A stretch of DNA of 64,000 nucleotides, taken from positions 1-64,000 of the forward strand of contig JAGARU010000049.1 of NCBI GenBank assembly GCA_017622085.1. Direction: 5' to 3'. A program made the position numbers and the translations under genes. Positions 15,011-22,901 of this stretch are shown here, piece after piece. The first letter of the stretch is position 1. Each line of letters opens with the position of its first letter. The stretch comes from Clostridia bacterium (lineage in GTDB: Bacteria > Bacillota > Clostridia > Oscillospirales > CAG-272). Under the pieces are notes generated by a model. It was given only the letters and a program-made list of their open reading frames with translations, was not told where the DNA came from and did no database searches.

Positions 15011-18000
15011 ATGCAGTATCTCAACCATACCGACGAGACCTTGGTGCTATTAACGTTGGCCGGAGAGCAAAAAGCATACGAAGCGCTGGTCACACGGCAT
15101 CAAAAGGGCGTTGTCGCCGCCGCATGGCGCATTACCCGCAATCAGTTTATGGCAGAGGATGCCGCCCAGGACGCCTTTGTCACCGCGTGGATGAAGCTGA
15201 ATACCCTGCGCGAGCCGGAAAAGTACGGCGCGTGGGTCTGCCGTATCGCAAAAAACTGTGCTCTCAATATGATCACCCGCTATCGCGGATATATCGATTT
15301 GGATCTGGTTGGAAATCTGGATCTATCCGAGGATCCACGGCAAAATCCCGCCGAGCTCTATGCCTTCTCCGAGGAAAAGGAAGAGCTTTACAAAAGCCTC
15401 AATAAGTTGCCCGAGCGCGTCGGTCAGATCATCTATCTGCATTATTTTGAGGGTCTGTCCGTCTCTGAGATCGCCGATCGGATGCGAATCTCCGAGGGAA
15501 CCGTCAAATGGCAGCTTCACGATGGCAGAAAGCGGATCAGAAAGGATCTTTGTGCAATGAACGAGCACTATAGCGACACTCTCGTGCAGAGAGTTATGAA
15601 AAAGGTGGAAGAATTAAAGCTTTGGCAACTGAAAACCGACAAAACCGGCTTCGAAGCCGTATACGAGGGCGTCCTGCGCGAAGTCGAGGACTTACCTGAA
15701 AGCGACAACAAATATCATGCATTAGCCGACGTACTCATGCGCGGTTGGTGGTGGCTACCCGGAGATAAAAACGATGCCCTCTTTGCCCGCATCCGGGAAG
15801 CTGCGATCAAGGGCAAAAACGATGAAGTCATGGAGTTTATCGTTTCCCGTGAGGATTCGCAGGTATATGGCGGCACCCGAATCGATTTTATGCTGAATAA
15901 GCAGATCCCCATGCTGGAAAAAGCAGGATTCACCCGCGCACTTGGCAGAGAATGGTTCTGGCTGGCCTACGAATATTATCGCAACGGCCAACCGGATAAG
16001 GGCAAGGAAGCCTATGCCACCGCACACCGCATAATGGAACCCTCCCACGCGTACCGCGCTATGATACCCGGTGCACTGAAAATGGAAGAAGCGATCGCCG
16101 CAAACTATAAGTCAAAAAATTTGCACAAATACCGCATTGGTGGCAGTGCGGACGAATTCCGTTACTTCAATGGCCAGCTACGGTATTGGAACACCAAGTT
16201 TTACGGGGAAGGATACCTCTACTCCTTCGACGATGAGATTACAGAAATATTTCGTCGCTCCGCTCACTGCGATAGCCGGCTGTTCGATTTAAGCCTTAAA
16301 CCGGGCGAATTTATTACCGGAACGGACGGCACGACTCTTACGTTTGTCTCCGCCGCTGAGTCAGTTGAAACTCCCGCCGGCGTGTTTGAGGGATGCCAGC
16401 TCTGGGTTACAAACTACGCGCAAAAGTTTGCGCAGATCACGGTCAAAAGCTACTACAAATCCGGCGTAGGTATCGTAAAGCATGAAGCCTTGAGCGATGG
16501 CGTCAGTGATGTCCGCCTCCTTTGCTCGTACCACGTTGAGGGTGGGGAAGGCTTGTTGCCCCTGAGCACCGGCAATACTTGGGAATACAGCGACACCTAC
16601 CGTACCGATTGCATTCGTTCCAAGCTCTCAGTCACCGTAGCCCATGCAGACCGGGAATCGGTTATTCTTGCAACACAGTACGATGTGGAACGGCTGAACT
16701 ACGATGAGAACCGCTGGATCGAGATGATTGAAGCCATAAGAAATGAATATCTTGTTTCCGACAAAGAAGCTTCTCGTGTAAACGACGTTTCCTATGCAAT
16801 CGACCGCGCCAAAATTCTGGCTGCAACTCCGATGGAAAAGGCCCATACGCAGGCGGCCACCGACGTCGTTCGCCGCATTATGGAAACCGACACTACCTTT
16901 AACCCCAACCATACCGCGACCGGTCATTGGAATTTCTTCCGCAAGCTGTACGTAAATCGGGAAAACGATGCCGTCACCACCACAAGCAATTACCGGTATT
17001 CCTTTGAGTGGAAAAACATGTCCGGCACCGGAGACGCGGGAACACCTCTCCTTTATAATGACGTTTACGGAATTTTGGAGGATGCAACGCAATACCTATG
17101 GTCGGACGAATGGCGAATTGGTGCCATGCCGATGGTAGAGTATGCGCTCTGGGGAGACGCGATCAAAACAAAAATCGTTTGCACCGATGGCGGAACCGTA
17201 CAAACCTTGGCCGGAACCTTTGATAATTGTCTTAAGCTCTCCCTCGACATCAGCGGCCTGAGAAGGGGCCTTGCCTACCGCGGTGGACATAAAGAATACA
17301 TCTTTGCGCCCGGCGTTGGCATCGTCCGTACCGTCAACGAGTTCTCTGAAGGCACAAAAAAGGCGGTTTACGAGTTGACCGATTATCAAGGCTCCGGGGA
17401 AGGATATATGCCGATGGGCGACGGCATGATGCGTCGCTACGAGGCTATCGGCTTAACCGACGGCTACGTTGGCGCGGTAGAATACACGTATGTGGCCGAA
17501 GAAACCGGACGTATTGCTATTTTTGTAAACCAGACCGGAATCCGCAATCTGCCTCCCCCTATCACACAGTACCGCGCAATTTGCTATGAGGTAGAGGAGG
17601 ACAAGCTTTGGGAAGCGGGTAAGCACGAGGAAAGTCGCTTGGCGCACGCCGTCAACAATTTCCGCCTGTTGCTCCACTTCTTGGGTCGTGTAAACCGCAA
17701 TCTGGGTGCCCCGGAAAGCGCCGTCGAATGGGGTAAATACCAAATTCGCATCATCGAGTCGCTCTCAGAAAACGGCAAGATTCCTCGCGCATGGCTTGCC
17801 CGCTATTGGCGCATTCATTTTGCTACTGCATGTGCGCTTTTCGGGTGCAATACGCCGGAGAAAAAGGAAGAGGGCTATCGCTACCTGGATCGCGCTTTCG
17901 CGCTCTATCCCGAGTGGGCGTGCATACCCGACGGGGAGGCTCTTGAGGTAGGAAATCCGCTGATTTACGGAGACATTAAGCTCTTCAAGAGCAAGGAATT

Positions 18001-18187
18001 CTTTGCCTTGCCGGATGGAACCCTTGAGTCTTTTGGAGAATATGTCCACCTCTTTAATCCCTCCCCGGACATAATCTACTACGGAATGACCGCCACCCAT
18101 GGCTGGGAATGGTTCAACCCCGTGCGGGAGGAAGAACGCTTTAAAGCATATGTAGAACGCGCAAGGGCGCTCCTTGAAGCGAAATAA
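15011..18187 (+). CDS. Giant ECF sigma factor with about 870-residue C-terminal extension
   Basis: A 1058-residue soluble protein. Residues about 8-185 are an ECF sigma-70 factor: region 2 (YEALVTRHQKGVVAAAWR, then AEDAAQDAFVTAW) and region 4 (LPERVGQIIYLHYF, SVSEIADRMRISEGTVKW). Next comes a helical part with TPR-like character (about 190-380). Two related beta-rich modules follow near residues 440-540 and 718-815; both carry a T.AG.F..C motif, a GVGIV motif and a G.GEG..P end. The last 205 residues (about 854-1058) match the C-terminus of the neighbouring XRE protein. No membrane segment or anti-sigma gene is visible. AAAGGAG lies 8 bases ahead of the ATG. Typical ECF factors have about 170-200 residues. 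The extension probably senses something in the cytoplasm and controls the sigma part. Confidence 0.9.
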   Translation: MQYLNHTDETLVLLTLAGEQKAYEALVTRHQKGVVAAAWRITRNQFMAEDAAQDAFVTAWMKLNTLREPEKYGAWVCRIAKNCALNMITRYRGYIDLDLVGNLDLSEDPRQNPAELYAFSEEKEELYKSLNKLPERVGQIIYLHYFEGLSVSEIADRMRISEGTVKWQLHDGRKRIRKDLCAMNEHYSDTLVQRVMKKVEELKLWQLKTDKTGFEAVYEGVLREVEDLPESDNKYHALADVLMRGWWWLPGDKNDALFARIREAAIKGKNDEVMEFIVSREDSQVYGGTRIDFMLNKQIPMLEKAGFTRALGREWFWLAYEYYRNGQPDKGKEAYATAHRIMEPSHAYRAMIPGALKMEEAIAANYKSKNLHKYRIGGSADEFRYFNGQLRYWNTKFYGEGYLYSFDDEITEIFRRSAHCDSRLFDLSLKPGEFITGTDGTTLTFVSAAESVETPAGVFEGCQLWVTNYAQKFAQITVKSYYKSGVGIVKHEALSDGVSDVRLLCSYHVEGGEGLLPLSTGNTWEYSDTYRTDCIRSKLSVTVAHADRESVILATQYDVERLNYDENRWIEMIEAIRNEYLVSDKEASRVNDVSYAIDRAKILAATPMEKAHTQAATDVVRRIMETDTTFNPNHTATGHWNFFRKLYVNRENDAVTTTSNYRYSFEWKNMSGTGDAGTPLLYNDVYGILEDATQYLWSDEWRIGAMPMVEYALWGDAIKTKIVCTDGGTVQTLAGTFDNCLKLSLDISGLRRGLAYRGGHKEYIFAPGVGIVRTVNEFSEGTKKAVYELTDYQGSGEGYMPMGDGMMRRYEAIGLTDGYVGAVEYTYVAEETGRIAIFVNQTGIRNLPPPITQYRAICYEVEEDKLWEAGKHEESRLAHAVNNFRLLLHFLGRVNRNLGAPESAVEWGKYQIRIIESLSENGKIPRAWLARYWRIHFATACALFGCNTPEKKEEGYRYLDRAFALYPEWACIPDGEALEVGNPLIYGDIKLFKSKEFFALPDGTLESFGEYVHLFNPSPDIIYYGMTATHGWEWFNPVREEERFKAYVERARALLEAK

Positions 18188-18192
18188 CAAAA

Positions 18193-18225
18193 AATGAGCC
18201 TCCAGAACGGAGGCTCATTCCTTTT
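18193..18225. terminator. Bidirectional terminator between the ECF gene and galT
   Basis: A perfect 11-bp stem (AATGAGCCTCC and its complement) with a 5-nt loop. T-rich tails lie on both strands (CCTTTTT on plus; TTTTTTGTT on minus). Confidence 0.9.
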
Positions 18226-19217
18226 TACTTATTCTGTTGTGCTCTGTACTTTTCAACAGCCGCACGGAGCTCGACTGCCTTTTCCTCAGGTGCGGTAGGA
18301 TTGCAATGTGCCCAAACACCGGTCTCGGAGGAAGCCATAAACTGTTGCTTGTCCGCCGAGCGCATGGGGGGATAAAGCTCAATATGGAAGTGGAAGTAAG
18401 CATCGTGTCCTGCATGCTCGGTCTCCTCCATATTCACGGGACCGTTATGCATACACATCATATAGGGGAAACGGAAATCAAAGAGACAGTCGTAAGCGCC
18501 GGTAACCTCCTTGAGAATGATACCGAGATTTCTCTTTTCTCTCTCGTTAAACTGTGCAATGTTGTTCTTATGAGACTTTGCCGCAATGTATACGCCGTAA
18601 GCATAGTCCGCAAAGAAGGGAATATAGGCAATAAAGTCCTCGTTCTCGCAAACAATACGCTTGCCGCACGCAACCTCTTCTTTATTGATCCGGCAGAACA
18701 GGCACTCACCCTTTTCATCGTAGTGCTCCTTAGCGGCGTTCAGCTCCAATTCAATCTTCTGAGGAATTACGGAATAACCGTACATCTGGCCGTGAGGATG
18801 AGGCATGGAAACGCCAACCATTTCACCGCGATTCTCGAAAATAAAAACGTACTTGATATTCTTGTCCGACGCCATTGCGTTAAAGCGCTCGGTCCAAAGC
18901 TCCACAAGCTTCATGGCATGGTCATCCGAAAGCTGGGAAAGCGCGCCATGATGATCCGGAGAGAACAAAATTACCTCACACTTACCGTAAGAAGGACGCG
19001 TCTTATAAAGCTCGGTTGCCACATCATCCATGGGCGGAGGATTCTGAGAGAGTGCAGGGAAGTCGTTGTCGTATTTGTACACCTCATAACTGTCCGGTAC
19101 CTTGCCGGAGCCGGGGCAGAAAGGACACCAGTCCTTGGGCATGTTCGGGCGATTCTGACGGTTGGAAGCAACCATCACCCAGTCTTTAATCATAGGGTTC
19201 CATCTTAATTCAGCCAT
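18225..19217 (-). CDS. galT: Galactose-1-phosphate uridylyltransferase
   Basis: A 330-residue enzyme of the Leloir pathway that swaps UMP between UDP-glucose and galactose-1-phosphate. The active-site HPHGQ motif with the uridylylated His is present, as are CPFCPG near residue 31 and a second CLFC pair for metal binding, and the C-terminal HFHIELYPP motif. Length and domain order match class I GalT. It is monocistronic here, with a TTGAAA-17-TATAAT promoter upstream, while galE and galM lie 40 kb away. Enzymes of this type also act on other hexose-1-phosphates, but the galactose role is most likely. Confidence 0.95.
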   Translation of the reverse strand: MAELRWNPMIKDWVMVASNRQNRPNMPKDWCPFCPGSGKVPDSYEVYKYDNDFPALSQNPPPMDDVATELYKTRPSYGKCEVILFSPDHHGALSQLSDDHAMKLVELWTERFNAMASDKNIKYVFIFENRGEMVGVSMPHPHGQMYGYSVIPQKIELELNAAKEHYDEKGECLFCRINKEEVACGKRIVCENEDFIAYIPFFADYAYGVYIAAKSHKNNIAQFNEREKRNLGIILKEVTGAYDCLFDFRFPYMMCMHNGPVNMEETEHAGHDAYFHFHIELYPPMRSADKQQFMASSETGVWAHCNPTAPEEKAVELRAAVEKYRAQQNK

Positions 19218-19252
19218 GTTGATATACCTTCTCTCAAAAATTTATCAATTCT

Positions 19253-19281
19253 ATTATAGCAACTTATCCGCAATTTTTCAA
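19253..19281 (-). promoter_or_regulatory. Promoter of galT
   Basis: Minus-strand TTGAAA (19276-19281), a 17-bp spacer and TATAAT (19253-19258), about 35 bp ahead of the galT start. Confidence 0.72.
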
Positions 19282-19330
19282 GAAAGAAACACACTTTTTT
19301 GAAAAAAAGTATAAACCCTTCGATTGCGGA

Positions 19331-19359
19331 TTGAAAAAGTGCCCATATTATGCTATACT
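19331..19359 (+). promoter_or_regulatory. Promoter of ispD-ispF
   Basis: TTGAAA (19331-19336), a 17-bp spacer and TATACT (19354-19359) with a TGC extended -10. Confidence 0.72.
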
Positions 19360-19384
19360 GAACCTATGAAAGAGGTGATGCATC

Positions 19385-20095
19385 CTGTTTAACCGACATA
19401 AATACACATCCGCCGTGATCCTGGCTGCCGGCAGCGGAACCCGTTTTTCCTCGTCAGAAACCAAGCAAATGGCAAAAATATGCGATCTGCCCGTGTTTAT
19501 TCGCACGGTCATGGCCTTTGAAGCCTGTAAGCGTATTGATGAAATCGTGCTTGTGGCAAAGGCGGACGAGCTCGATACCGTAAAGGATATGTGTAGCAGT
19601 CAGGGCTTCGTAAAGCTGAAGACCTTCATCGCCGGAGGTGCTACCCGTCAGGAGTCCAGCTTGATCGGCGTAGAGGCAGCCTCCAAGAAAGCCAAATTTG
19701 TAGCGATCCATGATGCTGCCCGTTGCCTTATCACCCCTGAAATGATCGATTCCGTGCTGGATGCAGCGTATCAGTACCGTTGTGCCGCTGCTGCGTGCCG
19801 TTGTGTAGACACGATGAAGCTGACCGATGCCGATGGTTTCATCGTGCAAACCGTCGACCGGGATCGTACCTGGCGCGTGTTTACGCCCCAGATATTTGAA
19901 AAGAATCTCTACGTTGCCGCCGCCTATATGGCCAAGCAGGATAAAGCCTCCGTCACGGACGATTGCTCCTTGATCGAGCGGATCCGAGGCAGGGTAAAGC
20001 TGGTAGACGTAGGCGATGAGAATATCAAGTTGACCAATCCCTCCGACCGCGCTCTGGCGGAGTTTATTTTGAAAAAGCGAGGTGGAATGCTATGA
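19385..20095 (+). CDS. ispD: 2-C-methyl-D-erythritol 4-phosphate cytidylyltransferase, probable CTG start
   Basis: IspD transfers CMP from CTP to MEP in the non-mevalonate isoprenoid pathway. The CTP-binding loop is ILAAGSGTRF, followed by GGATRQESS, HDAARCL and the TDDCSLIE region typical of the family. The first ordinary start codon is GTG at 19415, but that would cut away most of the first beta strand. The frame upstream reads FNRHKYTSAVILAAG, as in other clostridial IspD proteins, and is closed by a TGA at 19376. The only plausible start there is CTG at 19385, with AGAGGTGAT just upstream. ispF overlaps the end by 4 bp. The start choice is inference. Confidence 0.9.
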   Translation: MFNRHKYTSAVILAAGSGTRFSSSETKQMAKICDLPVFIRTVMAFEACKRIDEIVLVAKADELDTVKDMCSSQGFVKLKTFIAGGATRQESSLIGVEAASKKAKFVAIHDAARCLITPEMIDSVLDAAYQYRCAAAACRCVDTMKLTDADGFIVQTVDRDRTWRVFTPQIFEKNLYVAAAYMAKQDKASVTDDCSLIERIRGRVKLVDVGDENIKLTNPSDRALAEFILKKRGGML

Positions 20096-20559
20096 GAATC
20101 GGCCACGGATATGACGTTCACCGCTTGGCGGAGGGCTTGCCCTTCACCCTTGGCGGCGTAGTCATTCCCTATACCAAAGGCTTTGTCGCCCATTCGGACG
20201 GAGACGTGCTGATCCATGCTATCATTGACGCTCTCTTCGGTGCCGCCGGCCTTCCGGATATCGGCGCACATTTCCCGGATAGCGATGCACGCTACAAAGG
20301 CGTGTCCAGCCTCGCACTTTTGACGGAATGCGTACATAAGATTCGCGCTGCTGGCTATGAAATCGGAAACATCGATGCTACCGTCATTGCACAGGCTCCG
20401 AAAATTGGCCCCCATATTACGGCCATGCGTAACCAGCTCGCACACGCCCTTGGAATTCCCGTATCCGACATCAATGTAAAAGCAACCACCGAGGAGCATC
20501 TCGGCTTTACCGGAACAGGGGAGGGCGTTTCCGCTCATGCGGTTTGCCTGTTGAAATAA
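20092..20559 (+). CDS. ispF: 2-C-methyl-D-erythritol 2,4-cyclodiphosphate synthase
   Basis: A 155-residue enzyme, the standard length for IspF. It closes CDP-ME 2-phosphate to the cyclodiphosphate in the MEP pathway. Zinc and substrate motifs are present: GYDVHRL at the N-terminus, HSDGDVLIHAIIDAL, DIGAHFPDSD and the C-terminal KATTEEHLGFTGTGEG. The ATG overlaps the ispD stop codon (ATGA), so the pair is translationally coupled. A GGCGGC/GCCGCC hairpin follows the stop codon but lacks a good T-tract. The 185-bp gap to rpe also holds an ATGGAGC...GCTCCAT inverted repeat of unknown meaning. Confidence 0.96.
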   Translation: MRIGHGYDVHRLAEGLPFTLGGVVIPYTKGFVAHSDGDVLIHAIIDALFGAAGLPDIGAHFPDSDARYKGVSSLALLTECVHKIRAAGYEIGNIDATVIAQAPKIGPHITAMRNQLAHALGIPVSDINVKATTEEHLGFTGTGEGVSAHAVCLLK

Positions 20560-20744
20560 ATGCAGGCGGCAATCGCCGCCCGCTATTTATAAAGCTCCCA
20601 CTCTCTGCCGATGCTCTCTTACTTCCTCATTCTTCCACTTCCGACAGCAGAAAATGGAGCGTGGAGCTCTACTGACAGAATATGCTCCATCTCATTCTTT
20701 GACAAAAGGTCATAAATTCTGACACCAACTGAAAGGAACTCCGT

Positions 20745-21404
20745 ATGGAAAAACATATCTCCCCCTCCATCCTGGCCTGCGATATTCTTCACCTGGAAGA
20801 AGCCATCCGCAAGGTTGAGCGCTCCGGCGCCGATTACGTCCATATTGACATTATGGACGGCGTTTTCGTACCCAACATCAGCTTCGGCATGCCCATCGTC
20901 AGCGCAGTCCGAAAAATTACGGAGCTTACCTTGGACGTTCACCTGATGATTGTTGAGCCTTGGAAATACATTGAAACCTTTGCTAAGTGCGGTGCAGATA
21001 TTCTCACCCTCCATTATGAGGCACTCCCGGAGAAGCAGATCCCGGATATTCTTCGTGCCATCCGTCAAAACGGCATGAAAGTTGCCCTTTCTGTAAAGCC
21101 CAAAACAGAAGTATCCGTGCTGTTCCCATATCTGGAGCTTTTGGATATGATCCTTATTATGACCGTTGAGCCCGGATTCGGCGGACAAAAATATATTCCC
21201 GAATCAGCGGACAAAATTGCCACCCTCCATCGGGAAATCCAGCGCCAAGGCCTCCCGATCCACATTCAGGTGGACGGCGGCATCAACGCCTCCACCATCC
21301 GCGATGCATCCGACGCAGGCGCCAACGTCTTTGTGCTGGGAACCGCCTTCTTTACCGATCCTTCCTTTGACGCAAATCAAACGATCAAGGAATTAAATGC
21401 GTAA
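20745..21404 (+). CDS. rpe: Ribulose-phosphate 3-epimerase
   Basis: A 219-residue TIM-barrel enzyme that interconverts ribulose-5-phosphate and xylulose-5-phosphate in the pentose phosphate pathway. Family motifs are clear: SPSILACDI at the start, HIDIMDGVFVPNISFG with the metal-binding His and Asp, DVHLMI, the MTVEPGFGGQ phosphate loop, and IQVDGGI. AAAGGAAC precedes the ATG. It is monocistronic and ends at a perfect palindromic terminator. Here it links pentose metabolism to the uronate and rhamnose genes of the window only loosely. Confidence 0.95.
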   Translation: MEKHISPSILACDILHLEEAIRKVERSGADYVHIDIMDGVFVPNISFGMPIVSAVRKITELTLDVHLMIVEPWKYIETFAKCGADILTLHYEALPEKQIPDILRAIRQNGMKVALSVKPKTEVSVLFPYLELLDMILIMTVEPGFGGQKYIPESADKIATLHREIQRQGLPIHIQVDGGINASTIRDASDAGANVFVLGTAFFTDPSFDANQTIKELNA

Positions 21405-21405
21405 G

Positions 21406-21437
21406 AAAATCGACCGAGAGATCTCTCGGTCGATTTT
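21406..21437. terminator. Palindromic bidirectional terminator
   Basis: AAAATCGACCGAGAGA followed by its exact reverse complement: a perfect 32-bp palindrome with TTTT at both ends, between convergent genes. Confidence 0.9.
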
Positions 21438-21438
21438 T

Positions 21439-22581
21439 CTATTCCTGTGAAATTCGTTCTACCGCATCTGTCAGTGCCTCCACGTCTGCCGTCGTGTTAA
21501 ACGCACCAAAGCTGACCCGCACCGCACCGTGCTCTCCGGTTCCGACCGTCTGGTGCGCCAGCGGCGAGCAATGGAAGCCGGTGCGAACGCAAATCCCACG
21601 CGCATCCAGCAGTTCTCCTACCTCTTGCGGTAGCTTGTCGCGGACGTTAAAGCAAAAAGTGCTTGTGATCGCCGTGCTCATCGGATACAATTGTACCTTC
21701 TTATTCTCGCCAAGCCACCGCTGAGCGAGAAACGACAATCTTCGTTCCCCAGCGGCCACATTCTCAACGCCACGTTCCTTCAGCCATTTTAAGCCGGTAT
21801 TCAGCCCAACAATACAGGGAGTAGCAAGCGTTCCAACCTCATATCTCTCCGGCAAAAAATCCGGCATCTCACGTTCAAGGGAACGGATTCCATTCCCGCC
21901 CTCAAGCAGGGTGCGTCCGTAGTACTCCCCACCGGATATCATTATGCCCACACCCTGCGGGCCGTACAATCCCTTGTGTCCGGGTGCACATAAAATATCA
22001 ATTTTCATACGCGCAAGGGACAGTTCCTCCGTTCCGGCACTTTGCGCACCGTCCACTACAAAGAGGATTCCACGCTCCCGGCAAAGCGCTCCTATTTTTT
22101 CAAGTGGCAAAATGCGCCCACCAATATTGGATACGTGGTTACAAATCAGCATTCGGGTATTGAAACGGAGCTTCCTTCGGATTTCCTCCACTATCGCATC
22201 TGAATCGCCCGCCGTTGAAAATAAATCATAGGTGCAGTATCCTCCTTTGGCCATGGCATCCACAGGACGAAGTACGGAGTTATGCTCTATATCGCTGATC
22301 AACACGTGCGAGCCATAAACCAGATGTGTCTTAATCGCCAAGTTGAGTGCATAAGTGGTATTGTAAGTGAATACCACGGATTCCGGCGATGGCGCATCAA
22401 AAAAGTCTGCCACCGTCTCACGGCACTCGTATATTTTTTCTGCCGCAAGCACAGAGAGCCTGTGGGAGCTTCGTCCGGGGTTTCCCCCGTACTCCTCCAT
22501 GCAACGCATCATAGCTTTCAAGACCACGGGCGGCTTTGGAAAGGTAGTAGCAGCATTATCCAGATAAATTCTATTTTTCAT
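21439..22581 (-). CDS. Cysteine-desulfurase-like aminotransferase class V
   Basis: A 380-residue PLP enzyme of the NifS/SufS/selenocysteine-lyase group. Visible features are YLDNAATTFPKPP at the N-terminus, the DGAQSAG cofactor region, the Schiff-base Lys in APGHKGLYGPQG, and a catalytic-Cys loop RTGFHCSPLAHQ near the C-terminus. The NNAATTFPKP-type start and RTGFHC loop match the subfamily I know as TIGR01977. It should release sulfur, or selenium, from cysteine derivatives as a persulfide. Its ATG overlaps the stop codon of the upstream DUF3343 gene by 4 bp, tying it to a putative sulfur/selenium carrier. Confidence 0.9.
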   Translation of the reverse strand: MKNRIYLDNAATTFPKPPVVLKAMMRCMEEYGGNPGRSSHRLSVLAAEKIYECRETVADFFDAPSPESVVFTYNTTYALNLAIKTHLVYGSHVLISDIEHNSVLRPVDAMAKGGYCTYDLFSTAGDSDAIVEEIRRKLRFNTRMLICNHVSNIGGRILPLEKIGALCRERGILFVVDGAQSAGTEELSLARMKIDILCAPGHKGLYGPQGVGIMISGGEYYGRTLLEGGNGIRSLEREMPDFLPERYEVGTLATPCIVGLNTGLKWLKERGVENVAAGERRLSFLAQRWLGENKKVQLYPMSTAITSTFCFNVRDKLPQEVGELLDARGICVRTGFHCSPLAHQTVGTGEHGAVRVSFGAFNTTADVEALTDAVERISQE

Positions 22582-22802
22582 CGCGGCAAAGCAATCAGTT
22601 CAGAGGATCGGAGGCCAATGGAATTCAGAAGAGCCCTCACCGCACTTTCATAGCGACAGTCAAACTTCACACCGTATGCACATCCGTGCCGCGTCAGATC
22701 GGGGGAGAGGGAAGTAATCTCACAGTTGATCCCCTTTTCCCAAAATGCACGCTTAGCTTTCATTGCATAGGTCATGGAACGCATAGAAGCAACACAATTC
22801 AT
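22578..22802 (-). CDS. DUF3343 (putative Se/S carrier-like) protein
   Basis: A 74-residue protein with the DUF3343 pattern: Cys3 in MNCVASMRSMTYAMKAKRA, then LTRHGCAYGVKFDC with Cys41 and Cys49. The family has been described as a putative selenium/sulfur carrier. Start 22802 is chosen because AAAGGAG lies 8 bases ahead; an upstream ATG at 22886 lacks a Shine-Dalgarno site. It overlaps the following desulfurase-like gene by 4 bp (ATGA), so the two are surely co-translated. A desulfurase handing a persulfide to one of these cysteines is the natural reading, but it is inferred from context. Confidence 0.85.
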   Translation of the reverse strand: MNCVASMRSMTYAMKAKRAFWEKGINCEITSLSPDLTRHGCAYGVKFDCRYESAVRALLNSIGLRSSELIALPR

Positions 22803-22864
22803 TCTTTTTCCTCCTTTGCTTTTCAATACGTCCACTACCATTATATGCGTAGCTACAAAAAAAG

Positions 22865-22894
22865 ACAGACGGATACTCCCTTGCATCCGTCTGT
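22865..22894 (-). terminator. Terminator of the AAA ATPase gene
   Basis: A 10-bp stem ACAGACGGAT/ATCCGTCTGT with a 10-nt loop. On the minus strand it is followed by CTTTTTTTG. Confidence 0.85.
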
Positions 22895-22901
22895 GAAACG
22901 T

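Noticed and set aside
15011-18187. Giant ECF protein as an assembly fusion of two genes
   Set aside because: The frame is continuous with even codon use, the terminal domain matches the adjacent gene's tail, and internal repeats cross the whole extension, so a single real gene is more likely.
20560-20744. Hairpins between ispF and rpe as a riboswitch
   Set aside because: GGCGGC/GCCGCC and ATGGAGC/GCTCCAT inverted repeats are present, but no known riboswitch core was recognised and no terminator controls rpe.
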